DNA of 64,000 nucleotides from positions 52,933,550 to 52,997,549 of the forward strand of contig NC_030817.1 in NCBI RefSeq assembly GCF_001704415.2. Direction: 5' to 3'. Source of the stretch: Capra hircus. Taxonomy: Eukaryota > Chordata > Mammalia > Artiodactyla > Bovidae. Below, one piece after another: positions 44,048 through 55,239 of this stretch; the stretch's first letter is position 1; the number at the start of each line of letters is the position of its first letter. Below the pieces are notes generated by a model, which was not told the origin of the DNA, did no database searches, and saw only the letters and a list, made by a program, of their open reading frames with translations. Made by a program: the position numbers and the translations under genes.

Positions 44048-44475
44048 TCCAGGGCCCCAGAAAGGTAAATGATAAGTCCCAAATATAGCACTCAAGCTGG
44101 GTCCCAAACCACCTTCTCCAGATTACATGAATCATTCTTAGGTGAAAAATACTGTGGTATTCAACATTTCTATGTGAGGCAGATCCCAGAATATCAACTC
44201 TTTAAGGGGGGCAAAGTCTTTGGAGTATTTCTGAGCATCCATACAAAACTCAAGGCTAACAAGAATGATGATGAAAATCTTGGATGACCAAACGATTAAG
44301 TGATGAATAATCTCTGGGAAAAATTTCCCACTAAGCATGGGCTTGAACTTTTTGGAAATATCCTATAAATAGGGAAAAATTGATCCTGAGAAAGGTAATG
44401 ACCTCAAAGCTAGAAAAAGGCAAGACAATTGAGCCACAGACTTAGAGGTGCATATATCCTTGTACAAGTCAATTG
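44048..44475. other. Unique sequence, nothing recognised
   Basis: No repeat or supported reading frame. Confidence 0.5.
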
Positions 44476-44483
44476 CTCTACTC

Positions 44484-44715
44484 CAAGGGTCCCCAAACTC
44501 CCATGCTGAAGTCTAGTACTGGCCTGTTAGGAACCAGTTTGCACAGCAGGAGATGAGTGGCGGGTGAGTGAGTGAAGCTTCATCTGTGTTTACAGCAGTT
44601 CCCCAATGTTCCCATTACCACCATCCATTCCCCCACTCCCTGCCTGCCCTCTGTCCATGGAAAAACTGTCTTCGACGCAACCAGTCCCTCATGTCTAAAA
44701 GGTTGGGGATTGTTG
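44484..44715 (+). mobile_element. MER1-like hAT transposon, internally deleted
   Basis: The left tip 'caagggtccccaaactccca', 'ggcctgttaggaaccagttt' and 'cagcaggagatgagtggcgg' and right tip 'aaaaggttggggattgttg' are in sense orientation. Perfect 8-bp TSDs 'ctctactc' are at 44476-44483 and 44716-44723. It is 232 bp, about half the length of the relative at 34299-34728. Confidence 0.87.
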
Positions 44716-44723
44716 CTCTACTC

Positions 44724-45112
44724 CAGGCCTCAGCCAGCAGTAACACCCCTACCCCTGACCCCCTGCCCATCCCTGCGAGCTCTTGACCTAGAAGAACCAA
44801 GAGTGAGCATGCGACCATCAGAGGCCAACCCTGACACTGGAACTGGGAAACAACACTCCCCCACGTCCAGAATGTGCTCAGAGCATCCTCTCAACACAAA
44901 GGGCTGGCCATTAATCCTTCCCCAGTGGAAGGTCAAACTGGGGCTGCCCTGCAACGCTCTGCTGATTTCATTCAAGTTCTTGATGGCTGTGGCCCTAAAA
45001 CTCCCTTCACACTGACAATGTCTGGTGGGAGAGCCATGGGCTTGGGTGGTTCCATGGGCCAGCTGGTCAATGGCAGAGCAGTCATGGGAAGTCTGGCCCT
45101 TGACCAGGTGGG
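44724..45112. other. Unique sequence, nothing recognised
   Basis: Overlapping frames on both strands (67-147 codons, partly over the hAT element) are not gene-like. Confidence 0.5.
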
Positions 45113-45471
45113 AGTATTAGTTTGGTAAGGTTGCCATAACACACTGTGACAGCCTGGGAAGTTTAAATAGACATTTCCCTGCAATTCTGCAGGCTGGAAG
45201 TGTAACATCAAGGGGTCAGCAGGTTTGGTTTCTCCTGTGGCCTCTCTCTCCTTAAATTTGCAGCAAGCTACCTCTTCTCTGTGTTCGTGAATGAACGTTT
45301 CTCTGTGGGTGTGTGTCCAGTCCCCTGCTCCTCCTTTATGGACACTAGTTCTATCGATTAGGGCTCCACCCTATGACCTCATTTCAACTTGTCTTTTCAA
45401 GAATGTATCTTTAATACAGTCACACTGAGCATTGGGTCTTCAACCTATGAATTTGGGGGCACATAATCCAG
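45113..45471 (-). mobile_element. MLT1-type LTR, antisense
   Basis: 'gtattagtttggtaaggttg', 'caattctgcaggctggaagt', 'gggtcagcaggtttggtttc' and 'gggctccaccctatgacctc' are the antisense order of an MLT1 LTR. Confidence 0.62.
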
Positions 45472-45621
45472 AAGGAAACCAGCCTCACTTCTTTCCAGTC
45501 ATCATCAGGGCACCTCTGAAGAATTCTACTTATTCGCCTCGGTATTTTCTCAAAGAGATATTTGCTAGCTAACTGGAGCTTAAGGAAAGTTCTGAAGACT
45601 GCAACATAGATGAGAAAAAGA

Positions 45622-45935
45622 GGGACTTCCCTGGTGGTCCAGCGGTAAAGAATCCTCTTGCCAACGTGGGGCACACAGGTTCGATCCCTGGTCTGGGAAG
45701 ATCCCACAACTATGGACACCTAAAAGGAAGGCAACTAAGCCCGTGAGCTTAGTTGAGCCCATGAGCAGCTACTGAGCCCATGAGCCCTAGAGCTTGTGCT
45801 CCGCAACAAGACAAGCCACCTCAATGAGACGCCTGAGCCCTGCAACCACAGTAGCCCTCACTCGCTGCAACCAGAGCAGGTCCACGTGCAGCAAGACCCA
45901 GCACAGCCAAAAATAGATATCACTTTTTTTAAAAA
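45622..45935 (+). repeat. CHR-2 tRNA SINE, full length
   Basis: Head 'gggacttccctggtggtcca', body 'cttgtgctccgcaacaagac' and 'gcaagacccagcacagccaa', then an A-rich tail: a complete sense copy. Confidence 0.88.
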
Positions 45936-45945
45936 AAAGGAAAAA

Positions 45946-47500
45946 AAAGACAAAGGTCACATTACCGACAGGAGTAAAAAAGTATTTGTGTGACTCTGCA
46001 AGCTGGAAGACAAACACACATACACACAGAAGAAGCAGGCTCAGAAGTTTTCCCAACAGAAGAGAGCAACTTGAGCGGCAAGCTGTTGAGAGCACGCCTT
46101 GTCGGCCTGATTTACGCAGGTACAGAGAGAATGGTGGAGGCTATGGGCCTGCTCAGCCAAACGCCCATGTGTGCATGAAATTAGAATGTCAACATTTGAT
46201 TCATGCTGCCAAGCTGTGACTGTGAAACAAATTATGTCAGTGGGTGGCAATTGCAATATTAGTCTAAGCAGATAACATTTAACTATAAAGAGGGGCCCCT
46301 TCTTCCAGCCTTCCCTCTATTATTATTTTAATATTGACATTGTTAGACCTAGATGGGATACAGTTTTAAGAAAAGGGGAGATGTTTTCTGTGGACGCCTG
46401 GATCCTATGGGAAAGGACTCACGGCTATTCAAGTGATTTTTGCTCCTAACCCTCTTGTGGGAACTTAGGAGTCAGGTAATGCAATGATGATTTTTTACAA
46501 ACCACCGCCACCCACTCAACTGAGTTCAAAGTGACTGTGCTGTTTGTGGGGTAATCTAAACCACAATTAAATAATCTGTCTCTTATAAAGGAAGCCTTTG
46601 ATTCCTGGGCAGAAGCTAGGAACTTTGTCCTTAAATGCATTTCAATAAAAAGGAAGTGGCAAGTGCCTTGAAAGCATGCTGGTGAGTAAATTCTTCCAAC
46701 TTCCTTCTGGGTTTCCATACAAAGTAATTTTGCTAGAGTGAGATCTCAGCAGATGTTTGAGTTGAAACCTGTTATTTTCTACTCAATTGATTTAAGCTTG
46801 TGCATATTTAACATCGATTTTAAATTAATATGTGGTTGGAAATTTGCTGAGGAATTTCATATAAAAAGTAGGCTTTGTGCGTATATTCTCTCTAAGACTT
46901 TCTCTGGGAAGCTGTAGCCTGCATCTTTCACTTGGCCTCCGAGGTAACAATTTTCCCATGAAATGAGGCGCACATCTATCTCCCTTTGAGGCCCACTTCT
47001 TTAACTAGCAATATGGCAAAACATCAATTTTAAGTTTTATTCCATTACAAACACCGACGTAGTTAAAGTTAATGCTGTGAAAAATCCAACTTGCAGCAGT
47101 GAAATGTTTATAGAAGCAGCATGCACTTAGCAGTTGGACCAGGCCAAGATGGCTAACCACAGGATTAACATGCAGAGAGACTACGGAGAGGTTTTAGGGG
47201 CACAGGGGTGCAGGAGGAGCTGGGTATCCCTTGAAGCCTTGTATATCCATTTAAAACATTTTTATTTCTAATAATGAAGGCATTCTCACATTTCCTCATG
47301 GTTAACATGAATACCCATGAATAACCATTTCCTGCTATAGTCTCATGTCCCAACTCATATGTATCTATGTCCTAAGTCCGGGATTGTATTTTTCTTTCTT
47401 TCAAGACAGAGAATAAAGTCTGAGGCCTTTATAGAAGGGCAAATGTTAATTGAATTTGATTCTTTTTCATGTATTTTATTTTTTGGGGGGTGATTTTTTA
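45946..47500. other. Repeat-free unique block, candidate conserved DNA
   Basis: No interspersed repeat recognised across ~1.5 kb. The parts 46180-46290 and 46730-47150 have balanced composition and motifs such as 'ggcaattgcaatattag' and 'ttaaattaatatgtgg' of the kind seen in conserved non-coding elements. No convincing coding frame. Function is unknown. Confidence 0.4.
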
Positions 47501-47504
47501 AATC

Positions 47505-47625
47505 AAATAACGTACTCAATCACATAAACAGGTTAAAGAATAACCGTATAATCATATCAGTAGATATGGGGAGAAAAGCTTTTGACAGAATTCAATACTT
47601 CAGAATTTGATTTTTTAAAAACAGA
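47505..47625 (+). mobile_element. L1 ORF2 fragment
   Basis: 'tataatcatatcagtagata' followed by 'aaagcttttgacagaattca' is from the L1 reverse-transcriptase region (KAFD motif codons). Isolated and diverged. Confidence 0.55.
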
Positions 47626-50510
47626 GCTCCTATTTGATGAAAAGTGCTGTTAGTAGGGGAAAAACAAACTTTAAAATTTACCAAAGAATCTTTTGACATT
47701 ATCATTTTATATTATGGTTCTCTTATATCAGACAGAAAGCAATATAATTAGTAGCTTGACTTTGAAATCACTTGCCTTTTTGAAATATTTCTCAAGACAT
47801 ACTGATGGATCACTCTCCTTTTGTAGCTGGATGTAGTATGATATAAATTCACAAACCTCAAAACATTTTTCAAAATCAGACATTGCAAAGCAGGTAGCTG
47901 TAACATTCCTACTATGTCACTGCTACGTGGTTTCACAAAGGTGGGCACCAAACCCACCCACCTGGTCTTTGCCTACATATAAAATCCTCTGGCTGAAATG
48001 CCCCCATTGTCCAAGAGGGCTGTGAAAAAGGTCTTTGAAAAACATCATTGTATGAGGGGGAGGTCTGAGGTAAAATGCCTGCTTGACCCACCAGTCCAGT
48101 CTATAGCTTCAGCCATGGCTACTGATGCAGAAATGTGTCTTTCCCTTGCCTCTTAAGCAAGAATTTCCACTTTGAAATTTCATTCATTCTGAAAACACCC
48201 CTTGGTTAGGCCATATTTCCTTTTCATTCAGATGATGTCAGGGCCCACTGTCCACAAAAAGCCCTAACATCTTCACAGCCATATAACATATCTTGCTGTT
48301 CATTTCAAAACTTATTCACAGACCAAAGAGAATATTTTCTCTTTATGGGGCAACTGCAGGCTTGTAACTTCTGCATCCTCTGAGAACCAAGAGGCAAGTT
48401 GGCATTATCGCCCTGTGGTTAGCTGTCAGATACATTTAATGCTTTATCAGGAGAAGGAGGGACAGACTGCTTTTATTAGTCACTTCACGTCAGGAAAGTT
48501 GACTTGGGTTCTCCATCATACATAGAACTAACTGTATTCCTTCAGCCAGAGATGTAAAAATCAGGAGATCACAGAACAGAATAAACAATATTTTTGATGT
48601 ACACAGATTATCAACATGAGAGGAATGACCGTCTGGTCACCCGGGGGGCTTATTCAGTTAACACTTCCAACCCTTAAAGACAATGGTGTGCAATCAATGC
48701 ATATAGGGTCTTTCAGGCCCGTTGCTAAGTGATACGCAGTGTCAACAGAAAAATGCCGGATGTACAGAGGACAGCTACAGGCCCAAGAGAGATCAACACC
48801 CTCTGATGATATTTTAAACTTAATTCAGTCCCCGATGAAGATTGTGACAGGTTCTGTGGCTAGAGCAGAAAAGATGTTTGCACTTCAAAATCTGACTTCG
48901 TAAAGTTGCTCTGCTGTGTGCAAAGAGTGTTTAATTTGGTAACAAGTGAATCACAGCCCAAACAGTAGTTGGTTCAAATAGGAAAAGGCACCCAGCAGGG
49001 GCGTCTTGAATATTCATTTCTTGCCAGGCACAGCGGTCATCTTACAATCTCAGCGTCAGTATCAGAGCTGATCATTTGTCTCAGATTGTCTATGCATTCT
49101 CTCATTTTTTTCATCTCTAAAATCTATTTTGGGGACAGCCCTCGAAAGCCATTTGCAACAGCTTCTTCAGAAATTCTAAAGAAGGGAAAGAAACTTGAAT
49201 AGGATCACATCACCCCATACAACCATGAAAACCTGTTTTGTGGGGCATTCTTGAAACCAGCCCAGAAGCTCTTAAAAGTTTTTGTATTTATTTACCCATT
49301 TCTTTCTCTCCCTCCTCCCTCCCTCAATGGATTTTTATATTCAAATGCAAAAGATTTCCATGTGCACTAAAGATCCATTTATGCATTGGTTTAGAAGATT
49401 GTGCCATGATGTTGAGAAATGCAACTTTTCATAAACAGATGTTTACAAATTCAGTCTTTGTACCAGGAAAAGCACACTCACCCCAAAGGGCCTGTTTTCC
49501 ATATTTGAAGGCAAAACCCCTTTGAAAAAGAAAGTCCAGTCCTTAAAGTCCAGGAACCATTAACCTCAGACACATCACTCCCCAAAGACACCAAACCTGT
49601 GAAACGTCTTCCTAACAAGACACTGGTCAATGCTATGTGCCTGGGGTTGCTGTCAACAATAAACGCTTGGTCACAGAGGCCCTGAGAGCTGTGTAGACAG
49701 GAGGGTGGGTGGGGGCACAGTGAATTTATTCAATTCAGGACGCTGTATTCGCCTAGCTCAACACAGGCCTTTTAAGAGCCCAAGTCACATAATTTTCAGC
49801 AGCCAGGTTTGTCTTCTTTTGTCCTCAAGGGTTTGGTCTGTTTATTAAACCAATAAGAGCCCTGGAGCATTTTGTCTAGAGGGCTAAGACCTCCTAAAGC
49901 GCGGGAGTATATTAACCCAGATGGAGAAGGGAAAGGGGAGGAGGGGCTGGCTTCTTGACATTTTTCTTCCTGCCTCATCCCATGAAGCTAATTTTATAGG
50001 GTTTGTTCCTGTCGTGTTGAAGCTACAGGTAGTAAGGGGGAGATTGAAGGAAGATAAAACCACACAATAGCATTCCCAGGCCTGGCTTCCTCGCCTCACT
50101 GAGGGTGGTTTTCCCTCACATGGGCACGAAAGCATTGTGAGGTACGGAAGAAACAAGCACACAAGTGATGACAACTGCGTTGACCACCTGCCACCATCCT
50201 CCCAGTCGAGGTTTTTCTCCCTGCCAGGATTCTGCAATAAAACACACATACACACTTTTCCGTAGCTTTATGAGATGGAAAGCTAGGATTTTGAGCCCTG
50301 GGTTAGCAAAATGAATGGGCCATAGATATTTTTGGATTAATGATCAGCTGCCTGTCTCCTTGTTGGAGCAAGAACGAGCAAATGCTGAGTGCTGGACAGA
50401 AGGAATTTCACTTCTAAGAAATAAAAGCATTTATTTGGAAGCCACAGATAAATCCTTATTCATTGGAAGGCACAAAATGTTTAAATACTGACTTTAAAAA
50501 GAATTTTTTT
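47626..50510. other. Long repeat-free unique block
   Basis: About 2.9 kb without any repeat I recognise, in a window where elsewhere one appears every few hundred bases. The open frames (up to 123 codons, minus strand 50255 to 49884) show no family features. It could hold regulatory elements or exons of a non-coding transcript; neither is shown. Confidence 0.42.
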
Positions 50511-50515
50511 TTCTT

Positions 50516-50691
50516 TGATGTGGACCATTTTTAAAGTCTTTATTGAATTTGTTACAATATTGCTTCTGTTGTTTATGTTCTGTTTGTTGACCCTGAGGCA
50601 TGTGGGATCTTGGTTCTCCAATCAGGGACTGAATCTGTAACCCTTGCATTGAAAGGTGGAGTCTTAACCACTGGACCACCAGGGGAATCTC
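50516..50691 (-). repeat. CHR-type SINE
   Basis: Antisense: the tail segment 'taaagtctttattgaatttg' is at the left, and the head 'ccactggaccaccagggga' at the right. The same tail occurs at 3509-3715 and 60575-60773, so these three are one subfamily. Confidence 0.86.
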
Positions 50692-50694
50692 TAA

Positions 50695-51559
50695 GTATTG
50701 AAGTGTTCACCCAGAGCTATCACAAATCCTCTGCAAATATGAAAAAGTATGAATGGGCTAATCACATTTTCTTTAAATTCCTAATAAAAGGAGTTAGACC
50801 CTAAATGTACATTTATTTCAATAAGCCAATGACTCTCCCTGTCTTTTCCAAACAGACCCAACCATCACACAGGAATCGGTGACCACACTCAAGTGTGTCT
50901 GGCCCCAGGACAACTGTTGAGCCCTGTAGACTAAGCAGAGACCTTAAGATCTGGATAATGCTTCAAACTGGGGCATATTCTGAACTTCCAAATTTATTTG
51001 TAGGTAAAAAAAACAGTTTTCCTTACCATCATTTGTGACAAAGATGCTAGTGACTGCCATTTCTTTATCCTGCGGGTGTAAAGAGGGTGCTGCGCCTCCT
51101 AACTTGGAGAGATGTGTTGTCTACTGTTCTCCAGCAGTGGGGAAGTGTTTGTACTAAGCCATTCTTTTTCCTTGTCCCTCTTGTGGCCAACAGGCTACAC
51201 TGATAAACAGGCTGTAAAAGCAAAGAGAGACCTCAGCAGCGACAGCAACTGAACAAAAGTAATGAGGCCAAAATTAAGAGGAGTCTATGACTGTAAAAGC
51301 TTTGCTGTCTCAAGTGTTGGTCAGCTGACATATTTGCTTAAATTCAGCAATTTCTGCAGGTAGAACTCTACAGCATGCCATGAAACATCAAAGCCCAAAG
51401 GAATATAGTTATGAAACAAGCCTCAAATACGACTGTTCTGTGTTTTCTATGTAAATGTAGAGCAATGCGCACATATTAATTTATTAAACCATGAAACAAA
51501 GCTAGATTATCTATTTCCAAAATTTCCCATGGAAACACCTACATTTACTCTTTGATCTA
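50695..51559. other. Unique sequence, nothing recognised
   Basis: No repeat or supported gene seen. Confidence 0.5.
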
Positions 51560-51564
51560 CTTTC

Positions 51565-51770
51565 TCTTACATAAGATTGTTGCTGATCTCTGGAACGCAG
51601 CCCTAGCTGTATATTAGAATCACCTGGGGGACTTTTTAAACTCTGCAGATGGCCAAGCCCTAGCCCCAGAAATTTGTTTTAATTGGTGAGGAGTGGAACC
51701 CAAGCAGTGATAGTTGCTAATGTTCCCCAGATGAGTTCAGCGGTTGTTAATTCCCCTTCGTGAGCTGGAG
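51565..51770. repeat. MER5/MER58-like hAT element
   Basis: 'tatattagaatcacctgggg', 'ggccaagccctagccccaga' and 'tttgttttaattggtgagga' are typical of the short non-autonomous hAT elements of this group. Confidence 0.62.
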
Positions 51771-51896
51771 GTGGAGGGACACAGTCATAGATGATTAAGT
51801 GGAAGTAGGTGCTGACAGAATAAGCAAAATTTATGGGAGGAAACCCCCAACTTGAGAAAAGATCATCCACTGAATGGAAAAACAAAGGATATTATT

Positions 51897-52562
51897 TTCC
51901 TTTTTTTTTTTTTAAGTACTGGACATGTTATCTTTTTTTAAAATTGAAATATAGTTGATTTACAATTCTGTGTTAGTTTCTGGTGTAAACCAATGTGAAC
52001 CAGGTACGCACAAACATGTTACATTTTTTCAGGTTCTTTTCCATTGTAGTGTTCACAAGATGCTGAGTATAGTTCCCTGTGCTATGCAGCAGGACCCTGT
52101 TGCTTATCTATTTTATGTACAGTAGTTTGTATCTGCTGCTGCTGCTGCTAAGTCACTTCAGTCGTGTCCGACTCTGTGCGACCCCATGACGGCAGCCCAT
52201 CAGGCTCCCCCATCCCTGGGATTCTCCAGGCAAGAGTACTGGCATGGGTTCCCATTGCCTTCTCCAGTTTGTATCTGCTAATCCCAAACTCCTGATCTAC
52301 TCCTTATTGCTATGCTTCCCTTGTTGATAACCATGTTTGTTTTCTATGTCTGTAAGTCTGTTTCTGTTTTGTAAATAAGTTCATTTACATCACTTTTTTT
52401 TTTTTTAGATTCCACATATAAGTGATACATTATTTATCTTTCTCTGTTATTCACTTTCTCACATACTAAGTGACTTACTTCACTTAGTATGACAATCCCT
52501 AGGGGTCCATCCATGTTGCTACAAATGGAATTATTTCATTCTTTTTTTGGCTGAGTAATATT
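51897..52562 (-). mobile_element. L1 3' UTR, antisense, with 14-bp TSD
   Basis: T-run at 51901-51914, then the antisense L1 3' UTR ('ccctgtgctatgcagcagga', 'ctatgtctgtaagtctgttt', 'ccatccatgttgctacaaat'). Perfect TSDs 'caaaggatattatt' are at 51883-51896 and 52563-52576. Severely 5'-truncated. It carries a Bov-A inside. Confidence 0.9.
52138..52265 (-). repeat. Bov-A monomer SINE inside L1
   Basis: Antisense Bov-A unit with a (GCT)n start. Perfect 14-bp TSDs 'agtttgtatctgct' are at 52124-52137 and 52266-52279, so it is younger than the host L1. Confidence 0.93.
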
Positions 52563-52576
52563 CAAAGGATATTATT

Positions 52577-52967
52577 CTGTCTCAGCAGAACATCTTTGTT
52601 TAGCTCTAAAATTGACATATTTCATGAGAACATAGTTGAAACACACCTTTAAGGAGATTGGAAAGAGACCCCCAGAAACCAGAAGGCAGTTTCAGGCCCT
52701 ATTTAGAAAAAGTCCCCATGATGGGTGTCAAAACACTGCAGAAATGTAGGGGTAGTGAGAAAGTGGGGCATCAGGAGAGGCTTTGTAGGAGAAGTGGTTC
52801 TTGACATGGGCCTGGAGTGGAAGGGTTCACAGGGAGCAACTGCGGGGGGAGTGGGGAGGGAAGTTGATGAGTTACAAGCACAGAATATCTTTTCCAAAGT
52901 CCAGGACTCTTTTTATGAAAAGGAGAAAGAGCATACCACTTTTGTTTCTTTCTTACCATTCTTTGCT
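52577..52967. other. Unique sequence, nothing recognised
   Basis: Overlapping frames of 62-91 codons on both strands without recognisable features. Confidence 0.5.
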
Positions 52968-53432
52968 TAAATTTACTACCTATTGTGTTCCAGACATTAT
53001 TCCAAGAGCTTTCTACTTAAATCCTTTGTGCTTAAATCATTTAATAGTCAAAATAACTGTAGGAAGTAAATCTTGAAATGATCCCTTTCTTACAGAGGGG
53101 GAAATTGAAGCTGCTGCTAAGTCACTTCAGTCGTGTCTGACCCTGTGCGATCCCATAGACAGCAGCCCACCAAGCTCTGCCGTCCCTGGGATTCTCCAGG
53201 CAAGAACACTGGAGTGGGTTGCCATTTCCTTCTCCAATGCATGAAAGTGAAAAGTGAAAGTGAAGTCGCTCAGTCGTGTCCGACCCTTAGCGACCCCATG
53301 GGCAGCCTACCAGGCTCCTCCATCCATGGGATTTTCCAGGCAAGAGCACTGGAGTGGAGAATGGCATTGCCTTCTCCTAATTGAAGTACAGAGAGGTGAA
53401 ATAACTCATTCAAGATCACACAGTACCTAAAT
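52968..53432 (-). repeat. MIR SINE, antisense, split by Bov-A2
   Basis: 'tttactacctattgtgttcc' and 'cttacagagggggaaattga' lie before the insertion and 'cagagaggtgaaataactca' after it. They join into one MIR when 53111-53386 is removed. Confidence 0.72.
53111..53378 (-). repeat. Bov-A2 dimeric SINE inside MIR
   Basis: Two antisense Bov-A units. 8-bp TSDs 'aattgaag' at 53103-53110 and 53379-53386, placed within the MIR core, confirm the order of insertion. Confidence 0.93.
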
Positions 53433-53750
53433 GGTCATCGTCAATCTTTTTGCTCTTTCTGGTTCTTTGTGATACTGTCATTGGCTGAAGCCACCAGCAG
53501 CCCAGAGCTCACTGATAATAGATGCTGCTGTCCAGAAGCTGACCACTTACCAAACAAACCCAGCCACTCTCTGGAGTCAGAAAAGGATGGACAACCTGCC
53601 CATTACAGTTCAGATGACATGTGGGGAGCCCCAGTGCCCATCCGAGATCCACTGAGCACTGGAGTAGCTAAGCCTGCAGTCAGAGAAAGAGAACCCAGGT
53701 CCAGTCATTTTCTTGAACCATGCCATCTCACCCTGGGTAAGGTCACATAA
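53433..53750. other. Unique sequence, nothing recognised
   Basis: No repeat. The 93-codon frame at 53469-53750 is not recognisable. Confidence 0.45.
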
Positions 53751-53751
53751 A

Positions 53752-53950
53752 GGGGACTTCCCTGTAGTCCAGTGGTTAAGACTCCATGCTCCCAATGCTG
53801 GGGACATGGGTTCAATCCTTGGTCAGGGAACTGAGATCACATATGCTGCAATTAAGAGCCTACACACTGCAGCTCGAGGTCCTGATGACTCAGTGAAGAT
53901 CCCATGTGCCGCAACTAAGACCTGGTACAGCCAAAGAAATAAAGAAAAAT
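53752..53950 (+). repeat. CHR-type SINE
   Basis: The sense head 'ggggacttccctgtagtcca', 'gggttcaatccttggtcagg' and the tail 'tacagccaaagaaataaag' are present. A long open frame passes through it and into the BovB downstream. Confidence 0.82.
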
Positions 53951-54028
53951 TTAAAAAATCGCATAGAGACTCCCTCTTGCTTTTTTTTTGTTGTTGTTGT
54001 TTTTGTTACAGAGGTATAGATTATGCCA

Positions 54029-55221
54029 GTTTTAGAAATCAAGCTCGTTTTAGAAAAGTCAGAGGAACCAGAGATCAAATTGCCAACATCTGCTGGATCA
54101 TCGAAAAAGCAAGAGAGTTCCAGAAAAACATCTATTTCTGCTTTATTGACTATGCCAAAGCCTTTGACTGTGTGGATCACAATAAACTGTGGAAAATTCT
54201 GAAAGAGATGGGAATACCAGACCACCTAACCTGCCTCTTGAGAAATCTGTATGCAGGTCAGGAAGCAACAGTTAGAACTGGACATGAAACAACAGACTGG
54301 TTCCAAATAGGAAAAGGAGTATGCCAAGGCTGTATATTGTCACCCTGCTTATTTAACTTATATGCAGAATACATCATGAGAAACGCTGGACTGGAAGAAA
54401 CACAAGCTGGAATCAAGATTGCCAGGAAAAATATCAATAACCTCAGATATGCAGATGACACCACCCTTACGGCAGAAAGTGAAAAGGAGCTAAAAAGCCT
54501 CTTGGTGAAAGTGAAAGAGGAGAGTGAAAAAGTTGGCTTAAAGCTCAACACTCAGAAAACGAAGATCATGGCATCCGGTCCCGTCACTTCATGGGAAATA
54601 GATGGGGAAACAGTAGAAACAGTGTCAGACTTTATATTTGGGGGCTCCAAAATCACTGCAGATGGTGACTGCAGCCATGAAATTAAAAGACGCTTACTCC
54701 TTGGAAGGAAAGTTATGACCAACCTAGATAGTATATTCAAAAGCAGAGACATTACTTTGCTGACTAAGGTCCATCTAATCAAGGCTATGGTTTTTCCTGT
54801 GGTCATGTACGGATGTGAGAGTTGGACTGTGAAGAAGGCTGAGTGCCGAAGAATTGATGCTTTTGAACTGTGGTGTTGGAGAAGACTCTTGAGAGTCCCT
54901 TGGACTGCAAGGAGATCCAACCAGTCCATTCTGAAGGAGATCAACCCTAGGATTTCTTTGGAAGGAATGATGCTAAAGCTGAAGCTCCAGTACTTTGGCC
55001 ACCTCACGCAAAGAGTTGACTTATTGGAAAGGACCCTGATGCTGGGAGGGATTGGGGGCAGGAGGAGAAGGGGACGACTGAGGATGAGATGGCTGGATGG
55101 CGTCACAGACTCGATGGACGTGAGTCTGAGTGAACTCTTGGAGATGGTGATGGACAGGGAGGCCTGGCATGCTGCGATTCATGGGGTTGCAGAATCAGAC
55201 ACGACTGAGCGACTGAACTGA
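54029..55221 (+). pseudogene. BovB ORF2 reverse-transcriptase fragment, still open
   Basis: About 397 codons read without a stop. The polymerase motifs occur in order: motif A 'FIDYAKAFDCVDH' (catalytic Asp in F-x-D), motif B 'GCILSPCLFNLYAEY', motif C 'LRYADDTTL' with the catalytic Asp pair, then 'GLKLNTQKTKIM'. A C-terminal region follows with 'YGCESWTVKK' and 'GGIGGRRRRG'. The natural end seen in other BovB copies (compare 8229) is replaced by 'VAESDTTERLN', apparently through a small indel near the end. The open frame extends upstream to an ATG at 53713 through unique DNA and the CHR SINE, giving 502 codons. The first ~105 of these are not LINE protein and are likely chance. With no endonuclease domain and no visible promoter, I class it as a gene fragment of a mobile element. 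Confidence 0.85.
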
Positions 55222-55225
55222 ACTG
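54029..55225 (+). mobile_element. Young 5'-truncated BovB LINE
   Basis: 1197 bp in sense, bounded by perfect 13-bp TSDs 'atagattatgcca' at 54016-54028 and 55226-55238. It contains the reverse-transcriptase half of ORF2 and ends in the BovB tail 'gactgaactgaactg'. The 5' region with the apurinic endonuclease domain is missing, so the copy cannot move by itself. The exact TSD and the open frame imply a fairly recent insertion. BovB is known to be a horizontally transferred RTE-clade LINE shared by ruminants and squamates. Confidence 0.95.
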
Positions 55226-55239
55226 ATAGATTATGCCAC

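Noticed and set aside
44572..45015. 147-codon proline/serine-rich frame
   Set aside because: Overlaps a non-coding hAT element and unique DNA, with competing frames on the other strand; composition looks like chance.
46041..46219. Possible small exon in repeat-free DNA
   Set aside because: No consistent splice sites or recognisable peptide; the frames disagree.
53469..53750. 93-codon frame upstream of the CHR SINE
   Set aside because: No start context, domain or similarity; ends at the SINE.
54552..55106. 184-codon minus-strand frame
   Set aside because: Shadow of the BovB reverse-transcriptase frame on the opposite strand.
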